This document shows, in pieces, positions 1-9,700 of a stretch of DNA of 64,000 nucleotides (position 1 is its first letter; each line of letters opens with the position of its first letter). The translations under genes and the position numbers were made by a program. The notes below the pieces were generated by a model. That model searched no databases. It was given only the letters and a program-made list of their open reading frames with translations, and was not told the DNA's origin. This DNA comes from Candidatus Omnitrophota bacterium (GTDB lineage Bacteria; Omnitrophota; Omnitrophia; Omnitrophales; JACROU01): the NCBI GenBank assembly GCA_029261035.1, contig JAJDCD010000004.1, positions 62,001-126,000 on the forward strand. Direction: 5' to 3'.

Positions 1-3000
1 ATTTTCATATTCAATCTCAATTCCATCAGGGTAGACAATCAATGCTTTTTGATTACCCTCTATTTCCTCCCAAAATATTTGAGAGTCATCCTCTAAAATA
101 AGCTGCGTAAGAACCCCTTCTTCATATGAAGCTTTAGGTGCATTGGGATTAATCGCTTTCTCGATCAATTTAACGCGATGAATCTTTTCTTTGGATGTAT
201 CTTGAACAATCTCGACTTGATGTTCCTCAAAACCTTCTGCATTCAGGGATACGGTATCAATCACTTTGTCGGGATAAACGTACTCATGCTGATATCTCAA
301 CCCATTAGGCAATGTATGAAATAAAAGAGCACCTTCTTCACTGTACTCTTCGCGGATGCCATTACTTTGAATCACAACTTCTCTATCTTCAACTCGTTCA
401 TGCTGAAAAACCTGTTTAACACTTCCTTTATATTGCAACGAAGAAGACGTTAATTTTCCATGTTCATCATATTGATAAACGGTTTCTATTCCATTGGGTT
501 TTACCGTACTCATCAGCAAGGAATCTAAATACCGTTCTTTTATTCCTGTTTCTGGATCCTCAATCACTGTGATTTCCCTGCCTAAAGCATCAAATTCATA
601 ACTGTAGTTTAAACTAGGCTTGTTTTCTCTAGAAACCTCTCGAATTCTTCCATAAGCATATTCCACTAACGCATCTGGGGTTTCATTAAAGTGGTTAAAA
701 TTAGCCCCTTCGCTTAGGTTTCCACTTTCATCATAAGACAGTTCCAAGATAGAACCATCTTGATGTCTAATTTGTGTGATATTACCATTGCTAATTTCCG
801 CAACCCTTCCATCTGCCGTTTCCACCTGTGTCGCTTTTCCTTCGTCAGAATATCGAAGCACTGTTCTTGCTTTTAATATTTCGCTTTCATGTACTAAAGA
901 CAGATCCTTTTGAACAATCAATTCATCACGATCATTTACAGATTGAGGAATAAGACTTAAATTAACTGATTGTGTTATGGATGGGATTTGGTTCTGAGTA
1001 ATAAATAGGTCGGTCATCCAATCACTAGCACTTACTTTTCTTTGATTGACCCATGTAATATTATCAACCAAGATTTCGTTATTCGAAGAGTTTAGAGAAT
1101 TAACTGTAACAGTGTCTGAAACCGTAACAGAATCTAATGGAAGGTAGAAATCTTTCCATTCGTTTCCTACATTATTGAGAGTGAATTCAGCATCGCCAAC
1201 CGTAACGATAACGGTCTCTAACTCACTCGACATTAGATCTTCTTGTTTTAAACTAACGTGAAGATACTCATAATCTTCTCCATTCCCTTCACTACGCGCA
1301 ATTAAAGAATCCATATGCATTGCTCTAAGCGGTTCAAAACCATTTCCATTATTAAACTGAACTAACCATTCTTCATTTCCTGGTTGATAAATAATACGAT
1401 CGACTAAGCTATCTCCATTAATATCAATCAGTTCATTTTGAATCAGAGGAATACCGTTATTGGTACTTAACGTAGAGTGCCAAAGCTCGTTGTCTGCACG
1501 GATTCCTATTGTCTCTGATCCGTAATTTTCAACCCCTTGCCACTGAACAGCTTCATTAAAGCCGCTGCCATTATTCAGCTCGACCCACCAAAAAGTAGGG
1601 CTGTTTTCTGAAGATACTGTTTGATCCACAGTAATACGATCGATCAGGCCATCTCCATTGATATCCATAGACTCAACCCAAACCTGCCTATTGTTTTCTA
1701 CATATCGAATGCTTGAAGCAACATCAATCTCAGCAACCCCATCAAGTAAACGAACATCATCATCCCAGAGAATCGAATCATCAAAGCCTTCTCCATTATT
1801 TATCTGCACATACCATTCCATACCTAATGTAGGGTCAGAAACATCGTTCCATTGGTTAAATACACGATCTGTTCTGCCATCTCCGTTCATATCTTGAAGC
1901 GTACTTAACAAAGCTGCTTTCTGTTCCGTTGTAACGGATAAAGATCCATCTAAATCATGTTCTTGATAATAAAATTCATTAACAACGTTATCCCAGACAA
2001 CGGGAAAATCAAAACCACTTCCATTGTTAAATTGAACTAACCAATAATCATAAGGTTCCCTTGGTGCTATCAACACCCTGTCTGCCAGACCATCACCATT
2101 CATATCCACCATATCCGCCATCAATTCTTGAACTTCTTTGTTCTGCTCATCATTACGCACTTCAGATGCATAAAAAGCCTGAAAGCTCCAAATTCGAGCC
2201 AAAGGAAACGCCCCTTCCCACAATTGAGGGTCTTCAAAGCCTTGCCCATTATTGAACTGAACAACCCAATCTTCTTGACCGTAGTATCCCATCATCACAC
2301 GATCTGGTAGGCCATCCCCATTGATATCCATAAATTCAGATAAACGATGAGGGTGACGACCTTCAAAACTAGATAAAGCGCCAAAGGCTAAACGGTCGCC
2401 ATACTGTGAGAAAAATCCTGTTAAATCTGTTTGAACATTACCCCACTGGATTAAATCATCAAACCCTTGACCATTATTCAGCTGAACATCATAACGATCC
2501 GGTTGTTCTGGATCAAAAAAGATTCGGTCAGGCAAACCATCTCCATTGATATCCATAAAATCACTGTGAATCGCCGGCAAACTATCCCAAGCCGTTAAAC
2601 TTTCCATTCTGCGAATAAACCCATCTTGCCTATCTGTTTCCACAACATTGTTCCATACAGGCCGGTAATTTGAATTAAAACGATACACTTCCCCACGTTC
2701 TTCATCTTGAACAGTCAAATCTAATTGAATTGCACTCTGTGTATCAAACTGAACTTGAGTTTGTCTTTTCTGCGACAAATCATTAATTAAAGGTTCCGAA
2801 AGAATAATTTGCCTTTCTCTTTCTCTATCAGGATTTAACAAGAATAAGGCCATAGAGGCTCTGTGTATCTCTCCACTTTCATCATACTCAACTTCAATTC
2901 CATGTTCAGAATAAATGAGTTGAATTAAACCAAATTCTGTTTCAATAGAATCAATACGGTCTTCTCCATAAACAATACGATCTCCATTGCTGAGTACTGT

Positions 3001-6000
3001 TTGTTGAATCACTCCATTTTCTATAGATACTTGAGCTCCATCGATACGAATTAATTCTCCAGAAACAAGGTTTCCAGATGAATCAAAGACAGGATTTTCT
3101 ATCCTTCCAAAGTGAGACTTCACAGATTGAATGACACCATTTTCAATAAACGCCACTAGATTATGGTTTCGGACGGACTGAAGCACCATTTGATTGTCTT
3201 CGGCAATACCATAGCTCATTACTTTATTTTCATTTTCAAGTCTAAAAGCTATAATTTCATTTTGAGTATTTCTTTGATATTTAAATTCAAATATTTGATT
3301 CTCTGGCGTTATGAGTTGAAATGCTAAACCTTCTTCATAATCAATCCGGGTTCCATCATCCAACACTCTGTATTTAAGAACCCCCTCTTCGTAGAACTTC
3401 TCTTCGCCATCCTGCAAAGTTTCCTTCGCAAATCCCAATCTCCCATCTGAACCAACTTGCAATTCCGTAAACAATGAAAGGTCCTGATTCTGAATCTGAC
3501 TTAAGACTCCTTGGTTAAAAAGAGCCTGAGTTCCATCTTGAAAATTGAGCTCTTTCAGATAAGAAACAAAACCCTGATTCTCTGATTGAGTTTCATAAAC
3601 CTCTCCACTCACCGTTTCTATCTTCGTTAAGACTCCACCCTCAAAGGTTCTTATAGTCCCATCGGGGCTTGTTATCACACCATCTGTAATTTCAAAGGTA
3701 CTACTATCTTGTATCAGGTTTTCTATCACTGTTCCGTCTGGAAGAAAAACGCGACTAACTTCATCGCCATCAATCTCCAAAGTACCAGAGAAACTTTCTA
3801 TCGCAGACAAACTACCCTTTTCATTGTATTTAAACTGAGTTCCATTTTGGTTTAGAATCAATCCGGACAAAAGCCCTTGGTTTTCTAAATAAGACAATGT
3901 TGTTCTATTCCCATTAGAGTCCACAATATCGTTAGGCAAACCTTCAGAAAACTGGACTTCACTCCCATCCCATAATTTAACTTTGGCGAGCTGTCCTGAT
4001 AAATGATAAAACGTTTCTACTGGTGTTTTATCAAGTGGAGCATCTGATTGTTGTAAATTCAGCTCTGACTTTATGAATATTTCGCCATCCTCGACGACCT
4101 GCTCTTGAGTATAAACAAACTGTTTTCCTTCTTCCGTTTGCAGATGCGTTAAAATACCCGAAGAAAGTTCTGAATAAGCTCCATTAGAATTATCAATTCG
4201 CTCCAAAACACCAGCGTCGTCATAAAGCAAAATACTTCCATCCGGTTGTTCAACTTTTACTTCCTTCAAACTTTCATCTCCATTTAAAATATAAAAGTAA
4301 TGGCTCACTTCAGAGTTTTGAATATCTCTTACAGGTTTCTGACTCAGAGAAAAGTCCCTAATATTCCCTTGAGGATCCAAAGTCCTAAGAATAACTCCGT
4401 AACGAATAAAATCAACCCTTCCATTCGCATAAAAAATATTGGCTGTCTCCACATTCCCTTCACCATCCAAAACAACATCTTGCAACTCCATTCCATCTTC
4501 TGTTCTAAAACCAATAAGATCTCCTGATTGGTAAAGAGCTTCTAATCCATTTTCCAATGTAACCACAAGAGATTCTGAAAGATTTTTCTTGAGAATTTCA
4601 AAAGATAATACTTCGTTCACACTTCCATCTGAGTTTTTTATCTGAATATCATAAGGCTCTGACGGACTATAGAAAATTTCTACTCCAGTCATAGGGTCTT
4701 GAATGCTTAAAAGGTGATTTTCCGCGTCATAAACGGATAATTGTTCCTGAAAGAAAGGATGGTAAGAAATAAGAAAAGTTTTTATCGAAACATTTCCTGC
4801 CGCATCTCTAGATTCACGAACAATCTGATTTTCCCCACTAGAAAGCTGAAGAGTTTCCTCAATAACACGTCCGTCAGATAAATAGCGAAGCGTATAATCA
4901 GAAAAATTTGTTTCTCCCTGAGAAATCAACTCTATCTCTGGAGGTGTGGTATCTAACGTAATCCAAAATTCAGCAGAGGTCATTTGACCCAATTCATCCT
5001 GTACATAAAACTGAACTCGATTATCCCCTTCTTGAAGTGTGTATGTTTCTTCAAATAAATGGCCATTCACTTCATAACGCAAGGTATAACTCTCTTCATT
5101 GGTCAATGAAGAAGAAAGTAAATCAGCAACTGGAGGCTCCGGAGGGTTTCTAAATATAATCGCGTTATTTAACAAAGGTAAAATATCATCTCCTTCATGT
5201 CCTGACTGAACAATCACCTCTGTTTGAGAAACATACCCCTCTGGATAAGGCACATATGCTGAAGATACAGTTAAACCTGTTTCATCCTGTAACTCTCCTG
5301 ATAAATTAACTTGATAATTAATAATCTCTGGGCCTGGAATGCCACCGTTATAACCATTAACACGAATATCCAACATACCACCCACGTGGCGCATACTTCC
5401 ATCGGGATAAATCCAACCTATTTGTTCATAGCTCTCTCCGCTATCTCCTTCATTTCTAAAGCCAGCAATCCAATTAGATCCATTACCAAAGGTACTTAAA
5501 TCGGTGTCAAATACGAACCAATAATTCTGATTCGCTTCTATCGTGATTTCTTCTTCAAAGCTAAGTTCTGCCCAACCAGCATTAGCATGACCACTTGAAG
5601 TTCTTAAAGTAAGCTCCGAGACATCCCTCTCTTCGGAATGAGCAATCAACTCTCCTAGTTGTCCATTTTGATTTGTATATATTTTTGCCCTCATTACTCC
5701 TTGAGGTTCACGCGTCCTTCTCATCCAAAACTCCAATGAAGACACAGCCATATCCGTACCGAACTGAACACTTTGCGCCATCCCTGTATAGTTTTGGTTA
5801 CTACCAATTTCAAAAGCTTGAGACCCCTCTGAGTAACGTTCGTAAAGAACTTCTTTAGGGGGCAAAGGAATCTCATCCCCTACCTGCACTGTCAATTGAT
5901 TTACTTGGTTAGAATCATTGAAAATCCTCGAGAAAAATAAAGGCAAATCGGAAGCTCTTAAATCTTTAGTGATAAAACCATTGGTGTACTCCCGAATTCT

Positions 6001-7908
6001 TCCACTTGGAGAGTAAATTCCTGTTACTTCGCCTTCATTAACTTCAATGCGTTCACCATTGTTTAATAGGACTGATCCAGAAATAAGTACTCCTGAATCA
6101 GACAATTGAATATTTTCAAAAATAATTCCTTGGCTTTCCGCCCCCACAATTATTCCATTTCTATACTTTAAAATAGTTCCATCTTCTAGCATAGGTTGAA
6201 AATCAATCACAAACTCAGATTCTGTATTACCCCACTCGTTTTCAAAGTTTCTTAGAATTGTATTGCGACCTGCTCTTAAATATACATTCTCACGCTGAAT
6301 CTCACCATCCACCAAATAAGCAATCTCATATTCACTATTATTAGAAATTTCTGCTGAAACTAAATTAACTTTTGGAGGAAATGTGTCTGAAAAAACACTC
6401 CATTCCATTTGAACGACTCGCCCCATAGAATCTGTATAGCGAATAGGGACACTGTTATCGCCTACTTCTAACAGCATGCTTTGCTGAAACAATTGACCCT
6501 CCACTTCATATGTCAGTTGATAATCTCGATAATCCACATTAGCTGCCGAAGTTAACTGAAATGAAACATTATTTAGTTCTTTATACAGCTCAACTAAATT
6601 TTCTAGAGAATGTGTCAACGTTTTCTTCTTGGTAAAACCAACTTTTTCTGGAATCGTGGGCAATGTACTATTGACTCCATTTTCATCTAAAACAAAGCCT
6701 GCAGAATCCACATCGTATTTATCTCTTTCAGGCCCTGGCACACCCCCCTCATATCCATTAATCCGAACATCTAAAATACCACCCACGTGGCGCATACTTC
6801 CATCGGGATAAATCCAACCTATTTGTTCATAGTTCTCTCCGCTATCTCCTTCATTTCTAAAGCCAGCAATCCAATTAGATCCATTCCCAAAGGTGCTTAA
6901 ATCGGTATCAAAGACTAACCAATAATTCTGATTCGCTTCTAACGTGATTTCTTCTTCAAAACTAAGTTCTGCCCAACCAGCATTAGCATGACCACTTGAA
7001 GTTCTTAAAGTAAGCTCCGAGACATCCCTCTCTTCGGAATGGGCAATCAGCTCTCCTAGTTGTCCATTTTGATTTGTATATATTTTTGCCCTCATCAATC
7101 CTTGAGGTTCACGCGTCCTTCTCATCCAAAACTCCAATGAAGACACAGCCATATCCGTACCGAACTGAACACTTTGCGCCATCCCTGTATAGTTTTGGTT
7201 ACTACCAATTTCAAAAGCTTGGGACCCATCTGAGTAACGTTCGTAAAAGTTATCCGCATCCGGCATATCAAAATCATCACCATGAATAACACTTAAAGAA
7301 TTTACATTCCCTAAATGATCAAACTTTCTTTCATAACGTTTAACATCTCCATTAGAGAATTCTTTTTTAACTAAGTATTCATCTTCATAATGCTCTACAC
7401 TGCCATCAGCTTTATTAATTAAAACAACTTCTCCATTTTGAATCGTCCAACGATCTCCATTTTCATCATCATAAGTGGCCTTTGAAACTTCTCCGGCATC
7501 ACTTAGCCTAACATCTGACAACGTTTCTCCTTGCTGACTGACTTGAGAAACACTTCCATTGTTTATAGAGACATCCCAAGTACCATTAATCCCTTGGTCT
7601 AACAAAAATTCTATAGGGTCTGCATAGTTATCTGCAGAGCTTAGAGGCGAATCTTCTAAAAATTCTAACGTTGTCTCATAACCTTCATTAGAATTATATG
7701 CTTGAGGGTTTTCGTCCTGCATAAGAGCTTCTTCAGATGACACAACTGGGGCAGCTAGAGGATCTTCTAGATGAGTTATTGGATTTACGAGTTGAGCTAA
7801 CCCCAATTGCGAAAACATTACAGTTTGTATTAATGTAACTGATATTATTTTAAGAGCCAGTGATTGGTTTTTAATTTTATTTAAGGTGCTTGAGTCCTGG
7901 TTATTCAT
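1..7908 (-). CDS. Giant secreted YD/RHS-like repeat protein (3' end beyond window)
   Basis: The frame runs from an ATG at 7906-7908 to the left edge (2636 codons visible); I found no in-frame stop in the triplets I read, so the gene continues outside. Residues 1-40 look like a signal peptide (charged start, then a hydrophobic run ending near SQLGLAQ). Two almost identical ~158-residue modules lie at about 220-377 and 687-844 and read like a jelly-roll 'choice-of-anchor' type beta domain. Residues ~850-1780 are YD-like repeats (DGT..Y..GVL..I). Six modules with a Ca-binding-like DINGDGLPDR motif and a W.VQ.NNG.GF motif lie at about 1785-2161, as in FG-GAP/VCBS repeats of SpvB and TcdB-type toxins. 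RHS-like text follows to the edge (YEFDALGRE, YQYDEHGK). An SD-like AGAGG lies 12 nt before the ATG. It is probably an exported surface protein; substrate or target is unknown. Confidence 0.85.
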   Translation of the reverse strand, partial: MNNQDSSTLNKIKNQSLALKIISVTLIQTVMFSQLGLAQLVNPITHLEDPLAAPVVSSEEALMQDENPQAYNSNEGYETTLEFLEDSPLSSADNYADPIEFLLDQGINGTWDVSINNGSVSQVSQQGETLSDVRLSDAGEVSKATYDDENGDRWTIQNGEVVLINKADGSVEHYEDEYLVKKEFSNGDVKRYERKFDHLGNVNSLSVIHGDDFDMPDADNFYERYSDGSQAFEIGSNQNYTGMAQSVQFGTDMAVSSLEFWMRRTREPQGLMRAKIYTNQNGQLGELIAHSEERDVSELTLRTSSGHANAGWAELSFEEEITLEANQNYWLVFDTDLSTFGNGSNWIAGFRNEGDSGENYEQIGWIYPDGSMRHVGGILDVRINGYEGGVPGPERDKYDVDSAGFVLDENGVNSTLPTIPEKVGFTKKKTLTHSLENLVELYKELNNVSFQLTSAANVDYRDYQLTYEVEGQLFQQSMLLEVGDNSVPIRYTDSMGRVVQMEWSVFSDTFPPKVNLVSAEISNNSEYEIAYLVDGEIQRENVYLRAGRNTILRNFENEWGNTESEFVIDFQPMLEDGTILKYRNGIIVGAESQGIIFENIQLSDSGVLISGSVLLNNGERIEVNEGEVTGIYSPSGRIREYTNGFITKDLRASDLPLFFSRIFNDSNQVNQLTVQVGDEIPLPPKEVLYERYSEGSQAFEIGSNQNYTGMAQSVQFGTDMAVSSLEFWMRRTREPQGVMRAKIYTNQNGQLGELIAHSEERDVSELTLRTSSGHANAGWAELSFEEEITIEANQNYWFVFDTDLSTFGNGSNWIAGFRNEGDSGESYEQIGWIYPDGSMRHVGGMLDIRVNGYNGGIPGPEIINYQVNLSGELQDETGLTVSSAYVPYPEGYVSQTEVIVQSGHEGDDILPLLNNAIIFRNPPEPPVADLLSSSLTNEESYTLRYEVNGHLFEETYTLQEGDNRVQFYVQDELGQMTSAEFWITLDTTPPEIELISQGETNFSDYTLRYLSDGRVIEETLQLSSGENQIVRESRDAAGNVSIKTFLISYHPFFQEQLSVYDAENHLLSIQDPMTGVEIFYSPSEPYDIQIKNSDGSVNEVLSFEILKKNLSESLVVTLENGLEALYQSGDLIGFRTEDGMELQDVVLDGEGNVETANIFYANGRVDFIRYGVILRTLDPQGNIRDFSLSQKPVRDIQNSEVSHYFYILNGDESLKEVKVEQPDGSILLYDDAGVLERIDNSNGAYSELSSGILTHLQTEEGKQFVYTQEQVVEDGEIFIKSELNLQQSDAPLDKTPVETFYHLSGQLAKVKLWDGSEVQFSEGLPNDIVDSNGNRTTLSYLENQGLLSGLILNQNGTQFKYNEKGSLSAIESFSGTLEIDGDEVSRVFLPDGTVIENLIQDSSTFEITDGVITSPDGTIRTFEGGVLTKIETVSGEVYETQSENQGFVSYLKELNFQDGTQALFNQGVLSQIQNQDLSLFTELQVGSDGRLGFAKETLQDGEEKFYEEGVLKYRVLDDGTRIDYEEGLAFQLITPENQIFEFKYQRNTQNEIIAFRLENENKVMSYGIAEDNQMVLQSVRNHNLVAFIENGVIQSVKSHFGRIENPVFDSSGNLVSGELIRIDGAQVSIENGVIQQTVLSNGDRIVYGEDRIDSIETEFGLIQLIYSEHGIEVEYDESGEIHRASMALFLLNPDRERERQIILSEPLINDLSQKRQTQVQFDTQSAIQLDLTVQDEERGEVYRFNSNYRPVWNNVVETDRQDGFIRRMESLTAWDSLPAIHSDFMDINGDGLPDRIFFDPEQPDRYDVQLNNGQGFDDLIQWGNVQTDLTGFFSQYGDRLAFGALSSFEGRHPHRLSEFMDINGDGLPDRVMMGYYGQEDWVVQFNNGQGFEDPQLWEGAFPLARIWSFQAFYASEVRNDEQNKEVQELMADMVDMNGDGLADRVLIAPREPYDYWLVQFNNGSGFDFPVVWDNVVNEFYYQEHDLDGSLSVTTEQKAALLSTLQDMNGDGRTDRVFNQWNDVSDPTLGMEWYVQINNGEGFDDSILWDDDVRLLDGVAEIDVASSIRYVENNRQVWVESMDINGDGLIDRITVDQTVSSENSPTFWWVELNNGSGFNEAVQWQGVENYGSETIGIRADNELWHSTLSTNNGIPLIQNELIDINGDSLVDRIIYQPGNEEWLVQFNNGNGFEPLRAMHMDSLIARSEGNGEDYEYLHVSLKQEDLMSSELETVIVTVGDAEFTLNNVGNEWKDFYLPLDSVTVSDTVTVNSLNSSNNEILVDNITWVNQRKVSASDWMTDLFITQNQIPSITQSVNLSLIPQSVNDRDELIVQKDLSLVHESEILKARTVLRYSDEGKATQVETADGRVAEISNGNITQIRHQDGSILELSYDESGNLSEGANFNHFNETPDALVEYAYGRIREVSRENKPSLNYSYEFDALGREITVIEDPETGIKERYLDSLLMSTVKPNGIETVYQYDEHGKLTSSSLQYKGSVKQVFQHERVEDREVVIQSNGIREEYSEEGALLFHTLPNGLRYQHEYVYPDKVIDTVSLNAEGFEEHQVEIVQDTSKEKIHRVKLIEKAINPNAPKASYEEGVLTQLILEDDSQIFWEEIEGNQKALIVYPDGIEIEYEN
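1381..2610 (-). repeat. Six degenerate protein-level repeats (DINGDG modules)
   Basis: Six units of about 72-81 codons, each with D(I/M)NGD(G/S)xxDR followed about 15-25 residues later by W(x)VQ(F/L/I)NNGxGF and a W. The motif starts lie near plus-strand positions 2556, 2331, 2103, 1890, 1671 and 1428. The acidic DxNxDG loop resembles EF-hand-like calcium sites of FG-GAP/VCBS propeller blades. Divergence between units indicates an old tandem array, in contrast to the young duplication further upstream in the same gene. Confidence 0.85.
5377..5850 (-). repeat. Direct repeat copy B inside giant gene
   Basis: About 474 bp that match 6778-7251 at a constant offset of 1401 bp with only a handful of differences by eye (roughly 97% identity). 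It encodes about residues 687-844. Protein similarity extends a little further, through a GPE motif, to about 5323. The phase is preserved, so the reading frame is intact in both copies. Confidence 0.9.
6778..7251 (-). repeat. Direct repeat copy A inside giant gene
   Basis: Partner of 5377-5850, encoding about residues 220-377. It contains shared landmarks such as FWMRRTREPQG, YWLVFDTDLSTFG and GWIYPDGSMRHVGG. The DNA is conserved at synonymous positions too, while the sequence between the copies has diverged. This suggests recent duplication or ongoing gene conversion of one domain. Confidence 0.9.
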
Positions 7909-8059
7909 GTTCAAAAAATTCCTCTCTCTCACGTTCCTTGTGAGAAAAAAATCCATCATGGATAATTAATTATTTTTGAACCTTGAAAATACCTAGGACG
8001 ACCTGCTTAAAAAAAGCGGGAAGATCAAGGGGGGTTTTGTAAAACAAGTTGTAGGAGTA

Positions 8060-8087
8060 TTTATAAACTAAAATAAATTTTTGTCAA
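8060..8087 (-). promoter_or_regulatory. Sigma70-type promoter for the giant gene
   Basis: On the minus strand a perfect TTGACA (plus 8082-8087) is followed after 16 nt by TATAAA (plus 8060-8065). This predicts a leader of roughly 145 nt before the ATG at 7908. The leader holds a short hairpin (TCTCAC/GTGAGA) directly upstream of the SD-like AGAGG, which could affect translation. Confidence 0.6.
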
Positions 8088-8136
8088 TACGACAAACAAA
8101 AGTTTATTCGGTGCGCTGAAAGATTGTAGAAAAGAA

Positions 8137-8505
8137 CTATAAATCGAGGTCTTTTATAAGCTGATCAATTGCTTTGGGAGTAATTGGTTTTTCTAGAAAT
8201 TCAACAACGCCAATGGTTTCTGTTTCGTGTTTGATATTCGCATCCACATAACCCGTCATTGCTGTTATTTTTATATCAGGAAATTTCTTTTTGAGGTGAC
8301 GCATTATGTCCAGACCCCCCATTGCGGTAGCAAGTTTTAAATCAACAAAAGCAAGATGGATAGTATCTTCTCCGACTACGTTATCCACATCTTCCCCACT
8401 ATAAGCCACGCGAACAGAATGTCCTGTTTCACCTTCAATAATTTCTTTAAGGTAATCGCAAATCTCTTCTTCGTCATCAACAACTAAAATATTGTATTCA
8501 CTCAT
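8137..8505 (-). CDS. Single-domain response regulator (CheY-like receiver)
   Basis: A 122-residue stand-alone receiver domain with no output domain. Acidic pair D10-D11, predicted phospho-acceptor D55 (in AFVDLKL), switch threonine T84 and conserved lysine K106 (EKP) are all present, so it should accept a phosphoryl group. No histidine kinase lies in the window, so its partner is encoded elsewhere. It sits between the giant gene, which has its own promoter, and a TolB-like gene that ends in a terminator, so it is probably transcribed alone. Such proteins usually act by protein-protein contact; the target cannot be named from sequence. Confidence 0.9.
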   Translation of the reverse strand: MSEYNILVVDDEEEICDYLKEIIEGETGHSVRVAYSGEDVDNVVGEDTIHLAFVDLKLATAMGGLDIMRHLKKKFPDIKITAMTGYVDANIKHETETIGVVEFLEKPITPKAIDQLIKDLDL

Positions 8506-8628
8506 ATAAACACCCTTTGTCTTCTCTATTAAATATAACCTTCAATACCTTTATCGGCAAATAAGTTAAAATATTACCGTATTATTTACGCCTAATAAGG
8601 TATTCTGGATTTCTTCTAGTTATAAGTT

Positions 8629-8672
8629 AAAAAGGAGATCTCATCAGCCTTCGGGCAAAAGGCTGATGAGAT
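8629..8672 (-). terminator. Intrinsic terminator after the TolB-like gene
   Basis: A perfect 12-bp stem (ATCTCATCAGCC at 8638-8649 with its complement at 8661-8672) encloses an 11-nt loop. On the minus strand it is followed after 4 nt by a T5 run (plus AAAAA, 8629-8633). It lies 20 bp past the stop codon at 8692. Confidence 0.75.
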
Positions 8673-8691
8673 GGGGTTTACATCCATGTAA

Positions 8692-9615
8692 CTACTTTGC
8701 AGTGTACCAGTCAGGGAAGCTATTTGAGGTGAGATTGTTCTTTGATTGTTGTGGGATTAAAACTTTTCGAGTCGCTCTTGTTTCAATATTAAGCTCATAG
8801 AAAACACCAGGACCCATATCGATTTTTGAATATAAAATTCTTTTTCCGTCAGGAGAAAAGCACACACCGCCTTTTCCACCCCAACCATTACCAATCAATT
8901 TTGTTTTTTCTGTCTTAAAATCATAGACATAAATATCACGAAGTGTTTGATATCCTGAAACGACAAATACGACTTGTTTTCCATCTTGAGAAAAACGAGC
9001 CACTTCAGCTTGTTCTTTTAACAATAATATTTCTTTCCCTTTGCGATCCATTACATAAGTATTAAAGTAAGGATTATTTGCTTCTCTTTGAGCAAATAAG
9101 ATTCTTTTTCCATCAGAGGAAACATCAATGCTTTTTAGATAAGTTCCCTTATCTAAAACCAAAAGCTCATTTCTTGATCCTGAATTGATGTCATAGATAG
9201 CAAGATGATAAATATAACCATAGCGAGTTTTTTCTGATTCAATCACAGCAAGTTTTTTACCTTTAGGAAACCAAGCGAATTCTTTAGGTTCAAATTGTGT
9301 TTTTACATCTTTAAGAGATCTTCCATTTTCATCAAAAATACTAATTTGAAGATCAAGACCATAAATAGAAGTACTAATACATGCAATCTTCTTACCATCG
9401 GCAGACCATCTTGGAAACATTCCATTATCTGTAAGAAGTTTAATTTTTTGGTTCTTGTAGATCTTAACCCCATATCCTTGACTGCCTAATGTCGTCATAT
9501 AAACAACTTTTCCATCTACCCCTGCTGCTGGGTTAACCGGCATATAGGTGTTAAAAGCCGAGGTGGCCATCGCTGTGATTACCAGTGCTATAATCGTTAA
9601 ATAAATTCGCTTCAT
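8692..9615 (-). CDS. Exported TolB-like beta-propeller protein
   Basis: 307 residues. The N-terminus (MKRIYLTIIALVITAMATSA) is a clear Sec signal, so the protein is exported. The rest carries repeated PD40/WD40-like blades of the TolB type: PRWSADGKKIACIS, SSDGKRILFAQ, FSQDGKQVVFV and FSPDGKRILYSK. True TolB is longer (about 430 aa) with an N-terminal domain and belongs to the Tol-Pal system; no tol or pal genes are nearby, so this is better called a TolB-like propeller of unknown partner. The start is supported by a strong SD (AAGGAGG) 7 nt before the ATG. Confidence 0.85.
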   Translation of the reverse strand: MKRIYLTIIALVITAMATSAFNTYMPVNPAAGVDGKVVYMTTLGSQGYGVKIYKNQKIKLLTDNGMFPRWSADGKKIACISTSIYGLDLQISIFDENGRSLKDVKTQFEPKEFAWFPKGKKLAVIESEKTRYGYIYHLAIYDINSGSRNELLVLDKGTYLKSIDVSSDGKRILFAQREANNPYFNTYVMDRKGKEILLLKEQAEVARFSQDGKQVVFVVSGYQTLRDIYVYDFKTEKTKLIGNGWGGKGGVCFSPDGKRILYSKIDMGPGVFYELNIETRATRKVLIPQQSKNNLTSNSFPDWYTAK

Positions 9616-9651
9616 CTTCGTTCCTCCTTCTTTCTATCAGAATATGGTGTA

Positions 9652-9680
9652 GTTTTACTCTGTATATCAAGGATCTTCAA
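9652..9680 (-). promoter_or_regulatory. Candidate promoter of the TolB-like gene
   Basis: On the minus strand TTGAAG (plus 9675-9680), a 17-nt spacer and TAAAAC (plus 9652-9657). It lies 37 bp upstream of the start codon and just beside the repeats at 9701-9791, so the adjacent regulator could control both directions. Confidence 0.4.
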
Positions 9681-9700
9681 GGAAAGTTACTAATGTTTTT

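Noticed and set aside
1381-2610. CRISPR or DNA-level tandem array
   Set aside because: The periodicity is at the protein level with diverged DNA, unit length of about 220-240 bp and an open reading frame throughout.
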